Origin: Planococcus citri
Lineage: Eukaryota; Arthropoda; Insecta; Hemiptera; Pseudococcidae
Assembly (NCBI RefSeq): GCF_950023065.1
Contig: NC_088681.1
Coordinates: forward strand, 12,090,001 to 12,154,000
DNA: 64,000 nt
Reading direction: 5' to 3'
Shown here: piece after piece, positions 12,391 to 24,050 of the stretch
How the letters are laid out: the number at the start of each line of letters is the position of its first letter
How positions within the stretch are numbered: position 1 is the first letter of the stretch
Notes under the pieces: generated by a model
Database searches by the model: none
What the model was told of the DNA's origin: nothing
What the model saw: the letters and a program-made list of their open reading frames with translations, nothing else
Program-made: the position numbers and the translations under genes

Positions 12391-12690
12391 TGTTGAAAAA
12401 GTTGAAAACCCCCCTTTCACTCGATGAAAAATGAACTCACAAAAAAATCAAAATTCGAAAAAATTCAATTTTCAATTTCAAACATCAAAAAAAGTTTAAA
12501 TTTATTCGGTTGTCTTATTTTGAGCTCTTTCTGACGTACTCGTATTTCATGAAAAAGTTGATAAAAAACACACTCATGGCAAAAAAATCAAAATTCGAAT
12601 ATTTTTAAAATTTTTTCGAATGTTGATTTTTTTGTGATGAGTTTATTTTATCGAGTGAAAGTGAGTTTTCAACTTGTTTGCCTCGACTTA
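12391..12690. repeat. Inverted repeat (foldback relic)
   Basis: GTTGAAAACCCCCCTTTCACTCGATG-like sequence at 12401-12426 and the following AAAAAAATCAAAATTCGAA (12442-12460) reappear in reverse complement between about 12580 and 12680, separated by roughly 100 bp. The arms are diverged. Termini and target duplication were not found. Confidence 0.5.
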
Positions 12691-12724
12691 GACCATCGTC
12701 AAAACCGGAAAGAACGTGGTTTAA

Positions 12725-12744
12725 CCCCCCCCCCCCCCCCCCCC
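12725..12744. repeat. C20 homopolymer tract
   Basis: Twenty consecutive C residues. It is the longest of a set of G or C runs scattered in this window, many at or near repeat boundaries. Confidence 0.9.
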
Positions 12745-12829
12745 AAGAAAAAACGTTTAGCTTTCCAAATGGATTTCTTTATTTTCGATAAATTTTTGTA
12801 AGTTTAAAACTGATTATTTTCGAAGATTT

Positions 12830-13605
12830 ATGCTGTAAAAAAATGTAATCTTATCGGGTAAAAATGATGGAAATAAGTCCCAAAACCAATACTAACTCCC
12901 TTGAACCGAATTTTACCATTTTTGATCTACTTTTTCGCCTCCAGCGTGATTCACAAATTTCTCCAGAAGGCGTGGAAATTGATTTGGGCAGCTAAAAATC
13001 GACTTTTAGTTTATTCTCGACTTATTTAAAGGTCTCATCTGCATTTGAGCCGATCTTCAGGCAGACATCCTCGACGCATTTTTTTCAACCAGCACATTTT
13101 TGTGAGAAAAAAAATCAAAAAAATCAAACATTTTCTTCTGTTCGAGGGGAAATTTTGATATTTCGTATGATACAACCATTCAACCAACCTCCTCTCCCTT
13201 CCACCAATCAGAATTTCTTCATTTTGATCCATTCTAAAGCCTCTATTGCGATTGCGATTTTCAATTTTTCTGTATAGAATTTCAAAACTTCTCCAGAACG
13301 AGAGAAAATCCCGTTTGAAGCGCCAGCAAGTTTAGAAACAACGAAATTCGGTTCGGGCAAGTTTATATCAAATTTCAAGATTCATTCTCATCATTTTTAA
13401 AAAATAACTATACATTTAACAAAAATAAATCAACAAAAATCGCCAGGTTTGAATTTTCAAAATTTCTCCAAAAATCGAAAAATCAATTTGGGCAGCTAAA
13501 ATTTTGGCTACGGGGGTTTCAAGCAACGCTTCTTCCAAAAATCGCGGTCCTGCTCAAATTGGAGGCGGACATCTTGAGAGGTTCTCTTATCACTTTTATA
13601 TGTAA
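12830..13605. mobile_element. Decayed copy of the CAAGGG palindromic family
   Basis: Shares with 34988-36303 and 41892-44267 the phrases AAATAAGTCCCAAAACCAATA (12870), GCCTCCAGCG (12940), CTCCAGAAGGCGTG (12962), GGCAGCTAAAAATCGA (12988), and near the right end CAAAAATCGCGGTCC (13534) and a weak CTTGAGAGG terminus (13574). It is more diverged than the other copies and its left terminus is not identifiable. Confidence 0.55.
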
Positions 13606-13868
13606 GTAGCTCAAAACATTTCCTTGAAGAAGTAGAGTATTGCAATAAACCAGTTTAAGAAAGATTGTTTCCAATTTTTTGCCAAATTTGTTGATTTATT
13701 TTTGAAAAAAATTAAAAAATCACCCCCTCTCCTCCTCATCTTCAAATGAGGTTGGAAACACTTGAATAATCATCAACACTGATGATTTTAGATGAAATTC
13801 TACGTCGATTTAGACTGCATCAATATAAGCACAATGAAACTGTTTATAAAAACCATAAAATGACTTAC
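13606..13868. other. Unassigned sequence
   Basis: AT-rich, no gene or clear repeat. Its right edge adjoins the candidate recursive-splicing exon on the minus strand. Confidence 0.3.
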
Positions 13869-13935
13869 TGATTCTAATACGAGGGCATCAATTTATGATA
13901 ATAGTAGGGGTTCAAAATCGACAATTTCTACTCAC
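13869..13935 (-). promoter_or_regulatory. Candidate recursive splice site / RS-exon (minus strand)
   Basis: On the minus strand a CTAAT branch-point-like motif (in AAACTAATCTG), then a T-rich tract ending TTTGTTTGTTTCAG, is followed immediately by GTGAGTA, so acceptor and donor abut at 13936/13935. A second donor-like GTAAGT follows 67 nt downstream (plus positions 13863-13868). This is the layout of a zero-length or cryptic recursive-splicing exon. It is stop-containing, so it would not serve as a normal coding exon. A paralogous site is at 36493-36548. No transcript evidence is available. Confidence 0.45.
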
Positions 13936-15100
13936 CTGAAACAAACAAAAAACATACAATACAGATTAGTTTCTTTCAATTAATTTATTTCACTATTACA
14001 TTCATGATTATTCGAAATATTTTCCCATTTACTTTTACTTTTATGGTTTGAACCCTCGGGAAATGTATAAAAAATATCATTCATTACTTTTTGACCGTAT
14101 AGAAAAATTCGTTTTAAAAAAAGTAACGGAGTTTTTCACAAACTACTGAAAAAAGGGCTGCTAGAACAGGGGGAAAATTGCCAAAAAAAATACATTATTT
14201 TGACTAAATAAAGGAATCTTTCATGCCCGCTCTCAGCTGCACCAAAGAAATGAAAGAAATAAAATTATTAAATAAATATTTTTCCAACTGTTGAAAAAAT
14301 TGAAAGCTCAGATACCAGTTTTTTTTACACAGTCTGAGAGAGAAGGAGATCAATTGGAGGGGGGGGGGGGGGGGGTAAATTTGATTTGAGAACTTAAAAT
14401 GTTTTGTGGTCAAATTTCATTTTTTAAAAAATCGACTCTCTCAAAAAATTCATCCTCTCCCCCCCCCTCCCATTCAATACATATTACATAGTTTAGAAAA
14501 TTTCGAGATTAATTTCAAAACCATTATTCAATATTTAGATTGTCATCCAACAAAAAAATTAGACGAGCTGAAAATTGGGAAATTTATTAAAATAAATTGA
14601 TGTTTCGAGTTTCCAAAAAGAATTTGAACCAAGGAATCCAAAATCACGAGTCTTTTTAATGTATCTCAAAATTGAAATCTTATCAGCTACAAATTACTCC
14701 AACTTTTTGGAGAAATTTGAAAATACTTCTTTTGGGGATAGGGGGGGGGGTATGATTCGACATCAACATATTCTGACGCATGGGGGAAAAAATTCATGAT
14801 TTAGCCCCAAAACTGAGCATTACGAAAATTTTTGAATATTTTTTTGAATTTTTACAAATTGAAGGTGAACATACATACTCGACTCGGTAGCGAAATAAGT
14901 AGAGAGATGCTTTCAAATATAAGAAATTTCAAATTGGAAAAAATTGTTACCTATTCTGAGTGAAACTCAAATTCAAAATGAAAAAAATTTCCAATTTTCC
15001 AATTTCATTGGCAAAATTTCTTTTTAGAAGTAGATTTTTACATCGAGAATTTTTCTTCGAATTTTCCAGAAAAAAAATGAGAAAATTTCAAATGCACGAT
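13936..15100. other. AT-rich unassigned DNA with G/C homopolymer runs
   Basis: Contains a G run near 14359-14375, a C run near 14460-14467 and a G run near 14741-14750. No gene motif seen in the short open frames. Confidence 0.35.
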
Positions 15101-16880
15101 AAGATTGTTACAACGTGTAAACTACTCGTAGTCGATTTATTTTCATTTAATTTCCAGTATTTTACACTTCTCGATACCTTAACAAGGAAAATTTCTATAC
15201 GCGATTTAGCAGCCAAACGGTGGAATTATGTAAAACACGACGAAATTCTATAATATTTGATATTCGAATCGACACTGAACGAGGCCATCTTTGCAATAAA
15301 GGGAAAAATTTTTGGCAAGAATTTTTACAAAACCTTTTACTCGTATACTTAGCGTATCCCATATACCCTCGTTGCGGTAGTTCCCCCCTCTCTCTCTCTC
15401 TCCTTCGAAGCAGCAAAATGACATCGAATCGTACACGTTCTCGACGCATTTTATACCCTTTTCTTATCGTTTCATTTGCTTCACCACTCAGAGCTGCGGC
15501 AACCACCCGTAAAAAAAATTTACGACCGAAGACTTTTAGCGAAATTTATCCCTAGCAAACGTGACGCCAAATTTTATCTGAATTTCGACCGGCGTTACGA
15601 AATTTTCGCAGACTTTGTGCTCGACGAATACAAATTTCTCGCTTATTGTAGCAATTAAGTCGAGAAATAACTACGTATACGTTGCGCTTTCCAAATTACG
15701 AATAATTTTTTATATGTACTAAGTATGCAGAGTTCGAGTTGTTGAAATGTTATTAGGATCGTCGCCAGAAAATTTCACACCCGTGGTAGAGATAAGTTAC
15801 AAGGTAGGCTCCGATGAAACCTTTTTCAATTATATTATCGAAATGAAAATCGTAATAAATATTTTACCTTAAAAGCAAAAATATATAAAATTAAATTAAA
15901 GAGGAAAATGCGGAGCAAAATTCATTTTAAAATAGCGAAGTTGGGAGATAATTGTCAAAGAAATTTTTATTACGGTACAAGATGAGCAAACCAATCAACC
16001 CGAGGGAATAACCCTCATCCCACCTCTGCCCACGAACTTGGAGCTTTTATTTCGCCACGAGGAAAATTTCATTCGTTTTTTCGCGATGAAATTTTTTCCC
16101 ACAGCTTTCCTCGTTTTCAATCTCATTTATAATTCGAGAAAAAAGTTTACCAAAAATCGAGCGTATTCGGCGAAATACACTACTTGTTTAATTTCCATTA
16201 AAACAAATAGATTGGAGACGAGGAGGGGGGAAGTTCATTTCATAAATTATTCGTTGAAACCGCAATATCGCTCGTAACTATTTCCCTTCGGAGATTTCCT
16301 CGTTAACGAAGTAAGTATTTTTTTTTGGCGGTAAAATTTGCTCGAACTATAGACCCACGTTTACGAGTGTTTCGTGTTTTTTTTAATCAAAATCGCAGGA
16401 CTATAAAAAGTAAAAATTAAAAGAAAAGATTGTACCTTTAAAAAAATTATATTTAAATTTTAAATTAAATTTGTTTCTACGTCGAATTGAATTACATTTT
16501 CGTTTTTGTATTTTTTTTTTACCACGTCTTGAGAGCGAATCCAATCCCAAAGAGCAGGAAAAAATTGCTCCAGCAGCACCTGTTCATAGTGAATTATTTT
16601 TCGTTTTCAAGCAAAAATGTTTGAATCGAACTAAGGTAGACTAAATGAGTAAGCTAAAATATCCCAATAGCCAAAATTTCATGAGTCAAAGTCAGGGGGA
16701 AGATACGGCAAGACCAGGTTGCTTGGCCACCTCGATCAATTAGAATTATGTAGGTACTTCCTTGATTCGCTTACTCCTCGCTTTCTTAAAACTAGGCTAC
16801 TTGCCGGACATTTTGGCATCATCATCGAGTTCCAAAAGCTCAAACCATCCAAGTTTATCGAGCGACAACATTTTTTTTCA
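15101..16880. other. Unassigned CpG-richer block
   Basis: Overlapping short frames on both strands at 15195-15555 lack recognisable motifs. A (CT)n tract lies at 15390-15402. AT-rich from 16380 to 16520. Could be intronic or intergenic host DNA; nothing specific is supported. Confidence 0.3.
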
Positions 16881-16884
16881 ACAT

Positions 16885-16965
16885 CTTTTAAAACTCATTA
16901 CTTAGAAAATGGCTGAACCGATTTCGATGAAACTTGAAATCTCACTAGGCCTACACGATTCCTAC
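16885..16965 (+). mobile_element. Possible Helitron 5'-end relic
   Basis: The phrase GGCTGAACCGATTTCGATGAA at 16911-16931 resembles the subterminal phrase GGCTGAACCGATTTTG found near the 5' end of the Helitron at 47.6 kb and common in animal Helitrons. No TC start or CTAG end was located, so this is at best a fragment. Confidence 0.35.
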
Positions 16966-16989
16966 AAAGTACATACTAATACGACCCTC

Positions 16990-17650
16990 AGTTTTTGGTG
17001 AATCATTCATGAACGAATTGATCAATTTTTTGAAAGAACCATTCGCCAACGAATCGATCAATTCTTTAATTTATGAATAAATTCGTTCGCGAATGATTCA
17101 CAAACGAAAGTCAATTCGTTCGCGAATGATTCACAAAAATGATTCAATTCGTTCGTGAATGATTCACCAAAAATTGAGTAAATGAATCGATTCGTTCGCG
17201 AACGAGTCACTTATACGAATCGATTCGTTTGCAAACGAGTTACTAATACAAATCAATTCGTTCGTGAATGATTCACAAACAAAAGTCAATTCGTTCGCGA
17301 ATGATTCACAAAAATGATTCAAATCGTTCGCGAATGATTCACAAAAATGATTCAATTCGTTCGTGAATGATTCACTAAAAATTGTGTAAATGAATCGATT
17401 CGTTCGCAAACGAGTCACCTATACGAATCAATTCGTTCGCGAATGATTCGCAAACAAAAATCAATTCGTTCACGAATGATTCACAAAAAATGATCAAATT
17501 CGTTCGTGAATGATTCACTAATAATTGAGCATATGAAAAAATTTAGTAAATGAATCGATTCGTTTGCGAACGAGTCTCTTATACGAATCAATTCGTTCGC
17601 GAACGAATGTTTTTAAAAAAAGTGAATCAATTCGTTCGTAAAAGATTTTT
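16990..17650. repeat. Tandem array of TTCGTTCGCGAATGATTCAC units
   Basis: Units of about 36-42 bp built on TTCGTTCGCGAATGATTCAC and variants (CGTGAATGATTCAC, CGAACGAGTCAC) repeat through the block with A-rich spacers. The core contains short palindromes (TTCGCGAA, GAATGATTC). The long open frame on the minus strand at 17164-17418 with repeated SFANE motifs is a translation of the array and is not called as a gene. Confidence 0.85.
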
Positions 17651-17689
17651 ATTTTACGAAAAGTCGGTCTTCTCGCGCTAAATGCGTGA

Positions 17690-18095
17690 GTTGTTTTGAA
17701 AATTGAACTCAATTTATTCAAAGTTACACTGAATCTTTTAAAAGTTGAATTCAACTTCTTGAATGTTGAACTCAACTATTTGAATGTTCAACTCAGCTTT
17801 TTGAAAGCTGAACTCGACTCTGAATGCTGAACTCATACTTTTTGTAAACCGTCAACTTTTGTCGATAATTGAACCAATCCAGAAGTTTTTGATGGTTCAA
17901 CATTTTTGAAAGTGGTTTTTTTCTGAGTTGAGATTTTTGAGAGTTGAACTCAAGTTTTTGAAAATTGAACCCAATTTTTTGACAATTGAATTCAAACCTT
18001 TTGAAAGTTGAGCTCAATTTCTTGAAAGTTGAACTGAACTTTTTGTAAGTCGAACTTTCAACTCTTCGAAAATTGAACCAAGCTAGAATTTTTTG
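17690..18095. repeat. Minisatellite of TTGAACTCAA units
   Basis: About 20-25-bp units of the type TTTTTGAAAGTTGAACTCAA repeat imperfectly. Their minus-strand translation gives serine/phenylalanine/lysine-rich frames at 17518-17775 and 17793-18017, which are array by-products. Confidence 0.75.
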
Positions 18096-19601
18096 AAAGT
18101 TTGATATAAAGAGAGTGAGAATGATCAGGTTGGTAAGTTAGATATTTATCCTCTCTACGTGAACGCGGCGAGAAATATTCCTTACGTGGGGAATATTTGC
18201 CTTGTTTCCCAGACTAGCTCAATTTGGGAGAGTTCAATCATTCAAACCTTTTATAACGATATTTCTTGATACCATTTAAATAAAAACACAGCTCTACACC
18301 TTTCGAAGATGTTTTTATTAAAATAGTTCAAGTCTAGAGATATTTATGTACAGTGTTATAACCTATGTCTTATTTACGAGTATATGCTCGTAAGTATGAA
18401 CATGAGATAGATTTTTCAACGAGTTATTAAACACGCGACGCGAGTTTCTTAGGGATGAACAAAAATATTTACACTTCGTAAAAATGCGATAAAGTTACAA
18501 TTTTACACTTATTAAAAATATAATTACGTTAAAAGCAACATTTATTTGGATGGGCGAACGCAGCCCAGGGAATAAATTGTAAGGTACTTACATAACAATG
18601 CAATATTACTGTCTCTCCTTTGCACTCCCTAATACTAGAGGCGGCGACAGAATTGGAATCACGAGATATTCAAATGAAAAAGAGTTTAAGTTTCGTTTAG
18701 CAGAGAAATTCGGTCTACGTTTCGTTTAGCAGTGATATTTAAATTAAGCATCGTTTAGCAGAGATATTTAAATTACGTTAATGCATTATTTGAGTATTTC
18801 AGAGTGATTTATTTAGTTTTCACGAGTTATTTATGAGTAATTTTCACGAATTCACGAGTTATTTAAATCATGTGTAATTTAGCGGATCACTCGAGAGATG
18901 AGATGATCCATGTTAAAAACCAATAAGAGATAATTTAATTAGCTCTTGTCATGGTTAAATCTCCACGCCGAAAGTGGTACAGACAAAAATGAGATGACAT
19001 GAGCAAGATGCTCATGCGATCATATATTATAGGTATAGCGAGCAAGCTCACCATACCCCTGGGCAGTGACTAAGAACCAACTATCTAGAAATCGTAAGAA
19101 CATTAGCGATTTTATGCACTCGTGCATTCGTATTTATAATAAGGGTTGTAGACAGGGTGAAGAAAGGTACCTGAGACCACCCTCTTTACGTGCGAGCGCG
19201 AGCTGTCAGATTAGAAATAATATTCCCCTATGTTTAAAATAATGTTCTCCTATTTTTTACATTGTTTTACACTACACATACATAACGTATGTATGTGTAG
19301 GCGAGAATACCTATTTTTTAGAGAATTTAACACATTACCAAAACTTCCAGTATAAGGGAGTAAAATATGTGTACTAGGGTACACATTGCTAGTGTACGTA
19401 TTTTCGAGACATCGTCTATGAAAGACTGATACGAATCACTAGCAGAGTGTGTAGGGCAATCCTTCCCATATCAAGTTGATTTTGCTGAGTTCAACATTTT
19501 AAAAGTTTGATCTGTTTGAACGTTCATATTTTTCGAAGTTCGGATTTTTTAGTTATACTCTTGGTAATATTTTCATTTCTTAACAATCGGAATTTTTTAG
19601 C
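18096..19601. other. Unassigned, moderately GC-richer sequence
   Basis: Holds three copies of a CGTTTAGCAGxGATATTTAAATTA-like phrase (18690-18775) and a hairpin around ACATACATAACGTATGTATGT (19275-19295). Its compositional shift and GC-richer segments raised the idea of a solo LTR, but I found no flanking duplication or TG..CA ends. No gene recognised. Confidence 0.3.
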
Positions 19602-19603
19602 TA

Positions 19604-19714
19604 CCGGGTGATCAATAAATTTTGGGAGACCAAAACCAACTTTTTTTGGAAATTGTAAGTACACGCGCATTTTAAAAAAGCAGGGAGGGGATTCAGAAGT
19701 TATCGGTCACCCGG
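19604..19714. mobile_element. 111-bp MITE with TA flanks
   Basis: Ends read CCGGGTGATC at 19604 and, in reverse complement, CCGGGTGACC ending at 19714. TA sits on both sides (19602-19603 and 19715-19716), as expected for a Tc1/mariner-type insertion. The interior has no coding capacity. Confidence 0.6.
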
Positions 19715-19719
19715 TATTC

Positions 19720-20560
19720 TCCCTTACTGTTTTCAGAATTCTTTAATTTTTTCTCGAGTGATACTTATTGGTGGAAATAAAGGCTAAGATTGGAAAAAAT
19801 TTGACTTTCTTGTCCCACCCTCGTCCTTTTTCAAAATTATTGAATTTTTGAAAAAAAAATGCCTTGGTTTTTTGCTCTTCAAACAAAATTTGGTGTCCGA
19901 TCTGAATTTTGATTTTTCAATTTTTTTTTTGCATGCGATAAAAGTACAAAAATGATTGAAAAAAATCGAAAAAATATGACTCCCCCCTCTCCTTACACAC
20001 TTAAAAATATGAATTTTTGAAAAATTAGCATCTTTTAAACATTTTTTTATAGAACAAAATTTTAAATATTCCATTTATTCTTTTTCTTTTTTTAAAAACT
20101 TGAATTCTTTATTGGAAGGGAAGGGAAGGGAAGGGAAGGGGGCGATAGTATATTCAAAACAACCGATAACGTCAAAGTTTTAAATTTTGTTCATGAAATT
20201 TGCTACAAATGCTTTTCTGAGTGATGAAAAAGTCTGGAAAAATGTTTTGATTCCCCTCCTCCTCCTCCAAAACTGAATGTTTTGAAAAATGGCCCGCTTG
20301 CAAGACTCATTTAGTAAAATATTTTTTGTAAGAATTGGAATTCTTGTTAAAATAAAATTGGTTTGAAGTATTTTTTTTTAAATTATTGAGATTAAAATAC
20401 TTTTTAGAAATCAACCACCAGAATATTGTTTTTTTTTTTTTGAAAAATATAGAACTCAAATATTTTTCAAGTTGTAAAAATCTTTATTTCGCTAATTTAT
20501 CGACTCGTTTAATTTTGTTCTTTGTTCTTCCCCATTTTTCTCGACGTCGTATTACCATCA
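19720..20560. other. AT-rich DNA with a (GGGAA)n microsatellite
   Basis: A short GGGAA-type run lies at 20116-20139. The remainder is poly-A/T-rich with no gene. Confidence 0.4.
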
Positions 20561-21599
20561 AGTTCGGCTAAATCAAACTCGAGTGTCGAATTTGTATGAT
20601 TTTTGTCGAGTACTCGAATTACCTATCTCCCATTTATCAGTTAGACACTCTTGTCAACAACGAAGTGTATTGGCGAATATCATGCGACTGGTACCTTTTT
20701 TTCACATTAATGGACGACTAATTGAATGAGCTCGATCGACTATATACAGGTAATCTCGAAGCCATTGTACGAGCTAAATGTACTCGTAAAATTAGGTAAA
20801 CTGATGCCCAAAAGTGGTACTATAATACAGGTGTACATTGTACACGTACTCACATACTTATCATAGCACATGTCATGTGTGTAGTATCGAGTATGGAGCA
20901 TGATGTGTTTAGTGTACTTCAATGTACATTACATTTACAGCCTGCGTCTTAAATTCAAATATTTATCGATACTTAATGGAGTTTTGATGTCTCGAATTCC
21001 GCTGCCAGCATTTGTTTCATACGAGCTGAAACGTACAGAAACAAATTGTCGTCGAGAAAATGCCATCACGACGTGTAAAGGTTAGGTACTTTTTTCTCAT
21101 CTACACGAAGGTACTCGTATTTTTTTTAGCGAGTTCACTCATCGTTGTTTTTCACCAGCACCAGTCGAATTTCGAAAGTTCGTTCGAATAATTAGATTCA
21201 GTCGGTGGTGTGCGAGAGAAAAAAACGAAAATTCGCACGTGTTCTACGTGCGAGTTGATTAGATTTGAAATTGGGTTTGAATGCGGAGGGAATAAGGGGG
21301 GGAGTGGAGGGAAAGGATACGAGATAACTCGTGTGTGCTTGGAAATTGGATTTATCAAAGTTCCTTTTCGAACGATACATTATCTGTCTGTATCTCATCT
21401 GTGTAGTGTACCAGACCAATAGCTAATGCAATGTACAGTACCTACGTAGGTAGGCCAAATTTGTATCGTGTTCGAGGTACATGCCTCTTTCTCTGTCATC
21501 CTAGTCGAATTTGTTATCGCCTTTCCAGCGAATACTTCGCGTGTATGGTTAAATTAGGTATTGTATAAAAGCGTCGAAGTTATACAAGGGGAGGAGGGG
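20561..21599. other. Unassigned CpG-richer block
   Basis: No gene recognised. Short overlapping frames on both strands at 21152-21422 have no motif. Host-like non-repetitive sequence. Confidence 0.3.
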
Positions 21600-21930
21600 G
21601 AGGGGTAAAATAGATGAAATACCCCTGTCATCGGATTTTTGAGATTTTGATAAAACATTGTTGGGTACTTTTTTATCAAAAATGTTGGAGCCAAAAAATT
21701 TCATCAATTTGAACTAAGAAGACGTTAAACCTTCAAAATTCGTCGAAGGATTTCAATTTTGACTTTTCCTCAAAAATGTAAACTTGATTTTTTTTTTTTT
21801 GAATAGACCTACATATAATCGTTCGGTTCAAAAAATATTGAGATAGAAATTTGTACTCAATTCATAAAAGAAATCAGAAATTTTTTCTCAAACTTGTAAT
21901 TCAATAATTTTTTCAGGAGCCAATTTTTGA
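21600..21930 (+). repeat. Dispersed repeat, copy 1
   Basis: The phrase GAAATACCCCTGTCATCGGATTTTTGA (in parts, from 21616) followed by AACATTGTTGGGTACTTTTT matches 27589-27650 (ATGCCCCTGTCCTCGGATTTTTGA, then AACATTGTTGGGTACCTCT). These two copies define an interspersed family of unknown type; the ends were not resolved. Confidence 0.5.
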
Positions 21931-21945
21931 TAAACTGGAGAGAAA

Positions 21946-22110
21946 TACTGACAAAATGACATCCACTCGAAGTCCCTTTAGGCACTCAAATGTTCTGGTA
22001 ACAGTTGCCCCAGATATGCCAACTCCAAGGAATAAAAATACTGAAATTCCATCCGCCGAATTACCTACTGGTCTCAAAGGGTCAAGTTGCAATCTAGTAT
22101 ACGTAATACA
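21946..22110 (-). other. Possible coding exon, unidentified
   Basis: The minus strand is open across this interval and encodes a stretch reading DPLRPVGNSADGISVFLFLG then VGISGATVTRTFECLKGLRVDV, with less biased composition than nearby AT-rich frames and a plausible hydrophobic segment. A TACTAG at the upstream edge could be an acceptor, but the pyrimidine tract is weak. The plus strand is open here too (21956-22348). I recognise no family. It could be a chance frame or a decayed transposon piece. Confidence 0.2.
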
Positions 22111-22349
22111 CTTCACGTCACTTAGAATATTGTTCACTTTTACTACTCGTAGAATAAAAGCGAGGAAAAAAAATACATTTTTTTGCCATATTATCCTACG
22201 GCACAGAAGCAACGATATGGGAAATACAAGTAAAAGGGAGTGGAAGGTCAAGAACGATATTTTCTTCGTACTTGAAACATCACATCACGCTATACGTATT
22301 ACTTACTTACACAGTTACACAATCATACGGTACATTCACAATTCATAAA

Positions 22350-23200
22350 TGGACATAATAACCACACATACATTGATATAACAAGACACAACACGATGAT
22401 ATAACCAACCACATGCAACAGTAACTCATTTTTTTCGATCAAACAAAAAAAAAGGGCCGCATCACCATTGATAACTTGTATGTATTATGACAATTAAGTA
22501 AATAAGAAGTTGGTGGAGGGGAGGGGGACTTTAACTCCCTCCATAGTACATATGTACTTATTAATGACCGCAGTTGTTAACGAGAAATTAACATTTTTCA
22601 TTGATTAATAACATTGCCTCTATATTCCCCTTTACTCCCCCGTCAACATTCAACAACGCACCTGCGCATCGCCGCGCCGCAAATGGACGAGACTCAGACT
22701 GCAATAATAACGACAGCAACGGTTACTTACTGGTAATTAAAAACAAACGAGATAAATTAGCATTGTAAATCTGGCTTCATTAGTTAGCGTGTAGTGTACT
22801 ACTGTACAAGGTAGGTGGCGGAGGCTACTTCAGCTGCGGCAGCATCCGTTAGATGAATATGTGAGAGCAGAAAATACCCGGTAGTTTCGAGCTATGCGAA
22901 GACAGTGAAAATACACATTATTTATGTACACATATTCGAGCTCATCAATGACGAGAAAATCTTATCAATCATTAAGCATTTATGCAAACATAAATCTGAT
23001 CTTATATGTAAGACATTTCCCTACTCATTGTTTACGATGCATTGAAATGCGTACTATTGCCTGTGTTAATTAACTTCAAAAATGTAGTATTGTAATCAAC
23101 AATGTTGCTTGCTAGAGAACCATTTAAACAAATACTGATTTGAACAAGTGAATCAAAAGGTCCTAAACCCCTCCTTTCTAATGAGATTAAAAATCTCAAT
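22350..23200. other. Unassigned sequence
   Basis: Non-repetitive with moderate CpG between 22600 and 22900. No gene motif or repeat found. Confidence 0.3.
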
Positions 23201-23207
23201 AATATTC

Positions 23208-24050
23208 GATCGAAAATCGCAAATAAATCGATTTCGAGGTTCGATTATTCGATTTTTGGATTTGATACATCGATTTTTCAGCATGATCGATTATTGATCG
23301 AGAAGTCTACTTTCAAGACTAAAATCATCCAAATATAATCGATTATACAGGATCGAAAATCGAAAATAAATCGATCTCGAGGTTCGATTAATCGATTTTC
23401 CGGTTCAATATATCGATTTTCGGAGATCGAAAATCGCAAATAAATCAATTTCGAGGCTCGATTAATCGATTTTTGGATTCGATAAATCGATTTTTCAGCA
23501 TGCTCGATTATTGATCGAGAAGTCCACTTTCAAGACCAAAATCATCCGAATATAATCGATTATACAGGATCGAAAATCGAAAACAAATCGATCTCGAGGT
23601 TCGATTAATCGATTTTCCGGTTCAATATATCGATTTTCGAGTTTGATACATCGATTTTTCGGCATGATCGATTTTAGATCGAGAAGTCTACTTTCAAGAC
23701 CAAAAAGTTCCGAATATAATCGATCATATTGAATCGAAAATCAAAAATAAATTGATTTCGACGTTCGATCAATCGATTATCGAGTTTGATTGATCGATTT
23801 TTCGGCATGATCGGTTTTTGATCAAGAAGTTTATTTTCAAGGCGCCAAAATGATCCGAATATAGTCAATCATACTGGATCGAAAATCGGAAACAAATTGA
23901 TTTCGAGGTTCGATTAATCGATTTTCCGGTTTGATTGATCGATTTTTCCGCCTGATCGAGAAACCCATTTCCAAGGCCAAAATGATCCGAATATTATAAT
24001 CGATCATATTGGATCGAGAGTAAATCGATTTCACGGTTCGATAATAGGTT
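23208..24050. repeat. ATCGAT-rich tandem array
   Basis: The unit start GATCGAAAATCG (or close variants) occurs at 23208, 23351, 23425, 23568, 23731, 23877 and 24012. Spacing of 143 and 74 alternates first (a 217-bp composite unit) and then 163, 146 and 135. Each unit is crowded with ATCGATT motifs and a CGAGAAGTCxACTTTCAAG phrase. The right-hand units are more diverged. Minus-strand frames at 23674-24034 are by-products. Confidence 0.85.

Noticed and set aside
17164..17418. Open frame with repeated SFANE peptide
   Set aside because: Translation of the TTCGTTCGCGAATGATTCAC tandem array.
18096..19450. Possible solo LTR (compositional change, GC-richer segments)
   Set aside because: No TG..CA ends, flanking duplication, primer-binding site or polypurine tract could be found.
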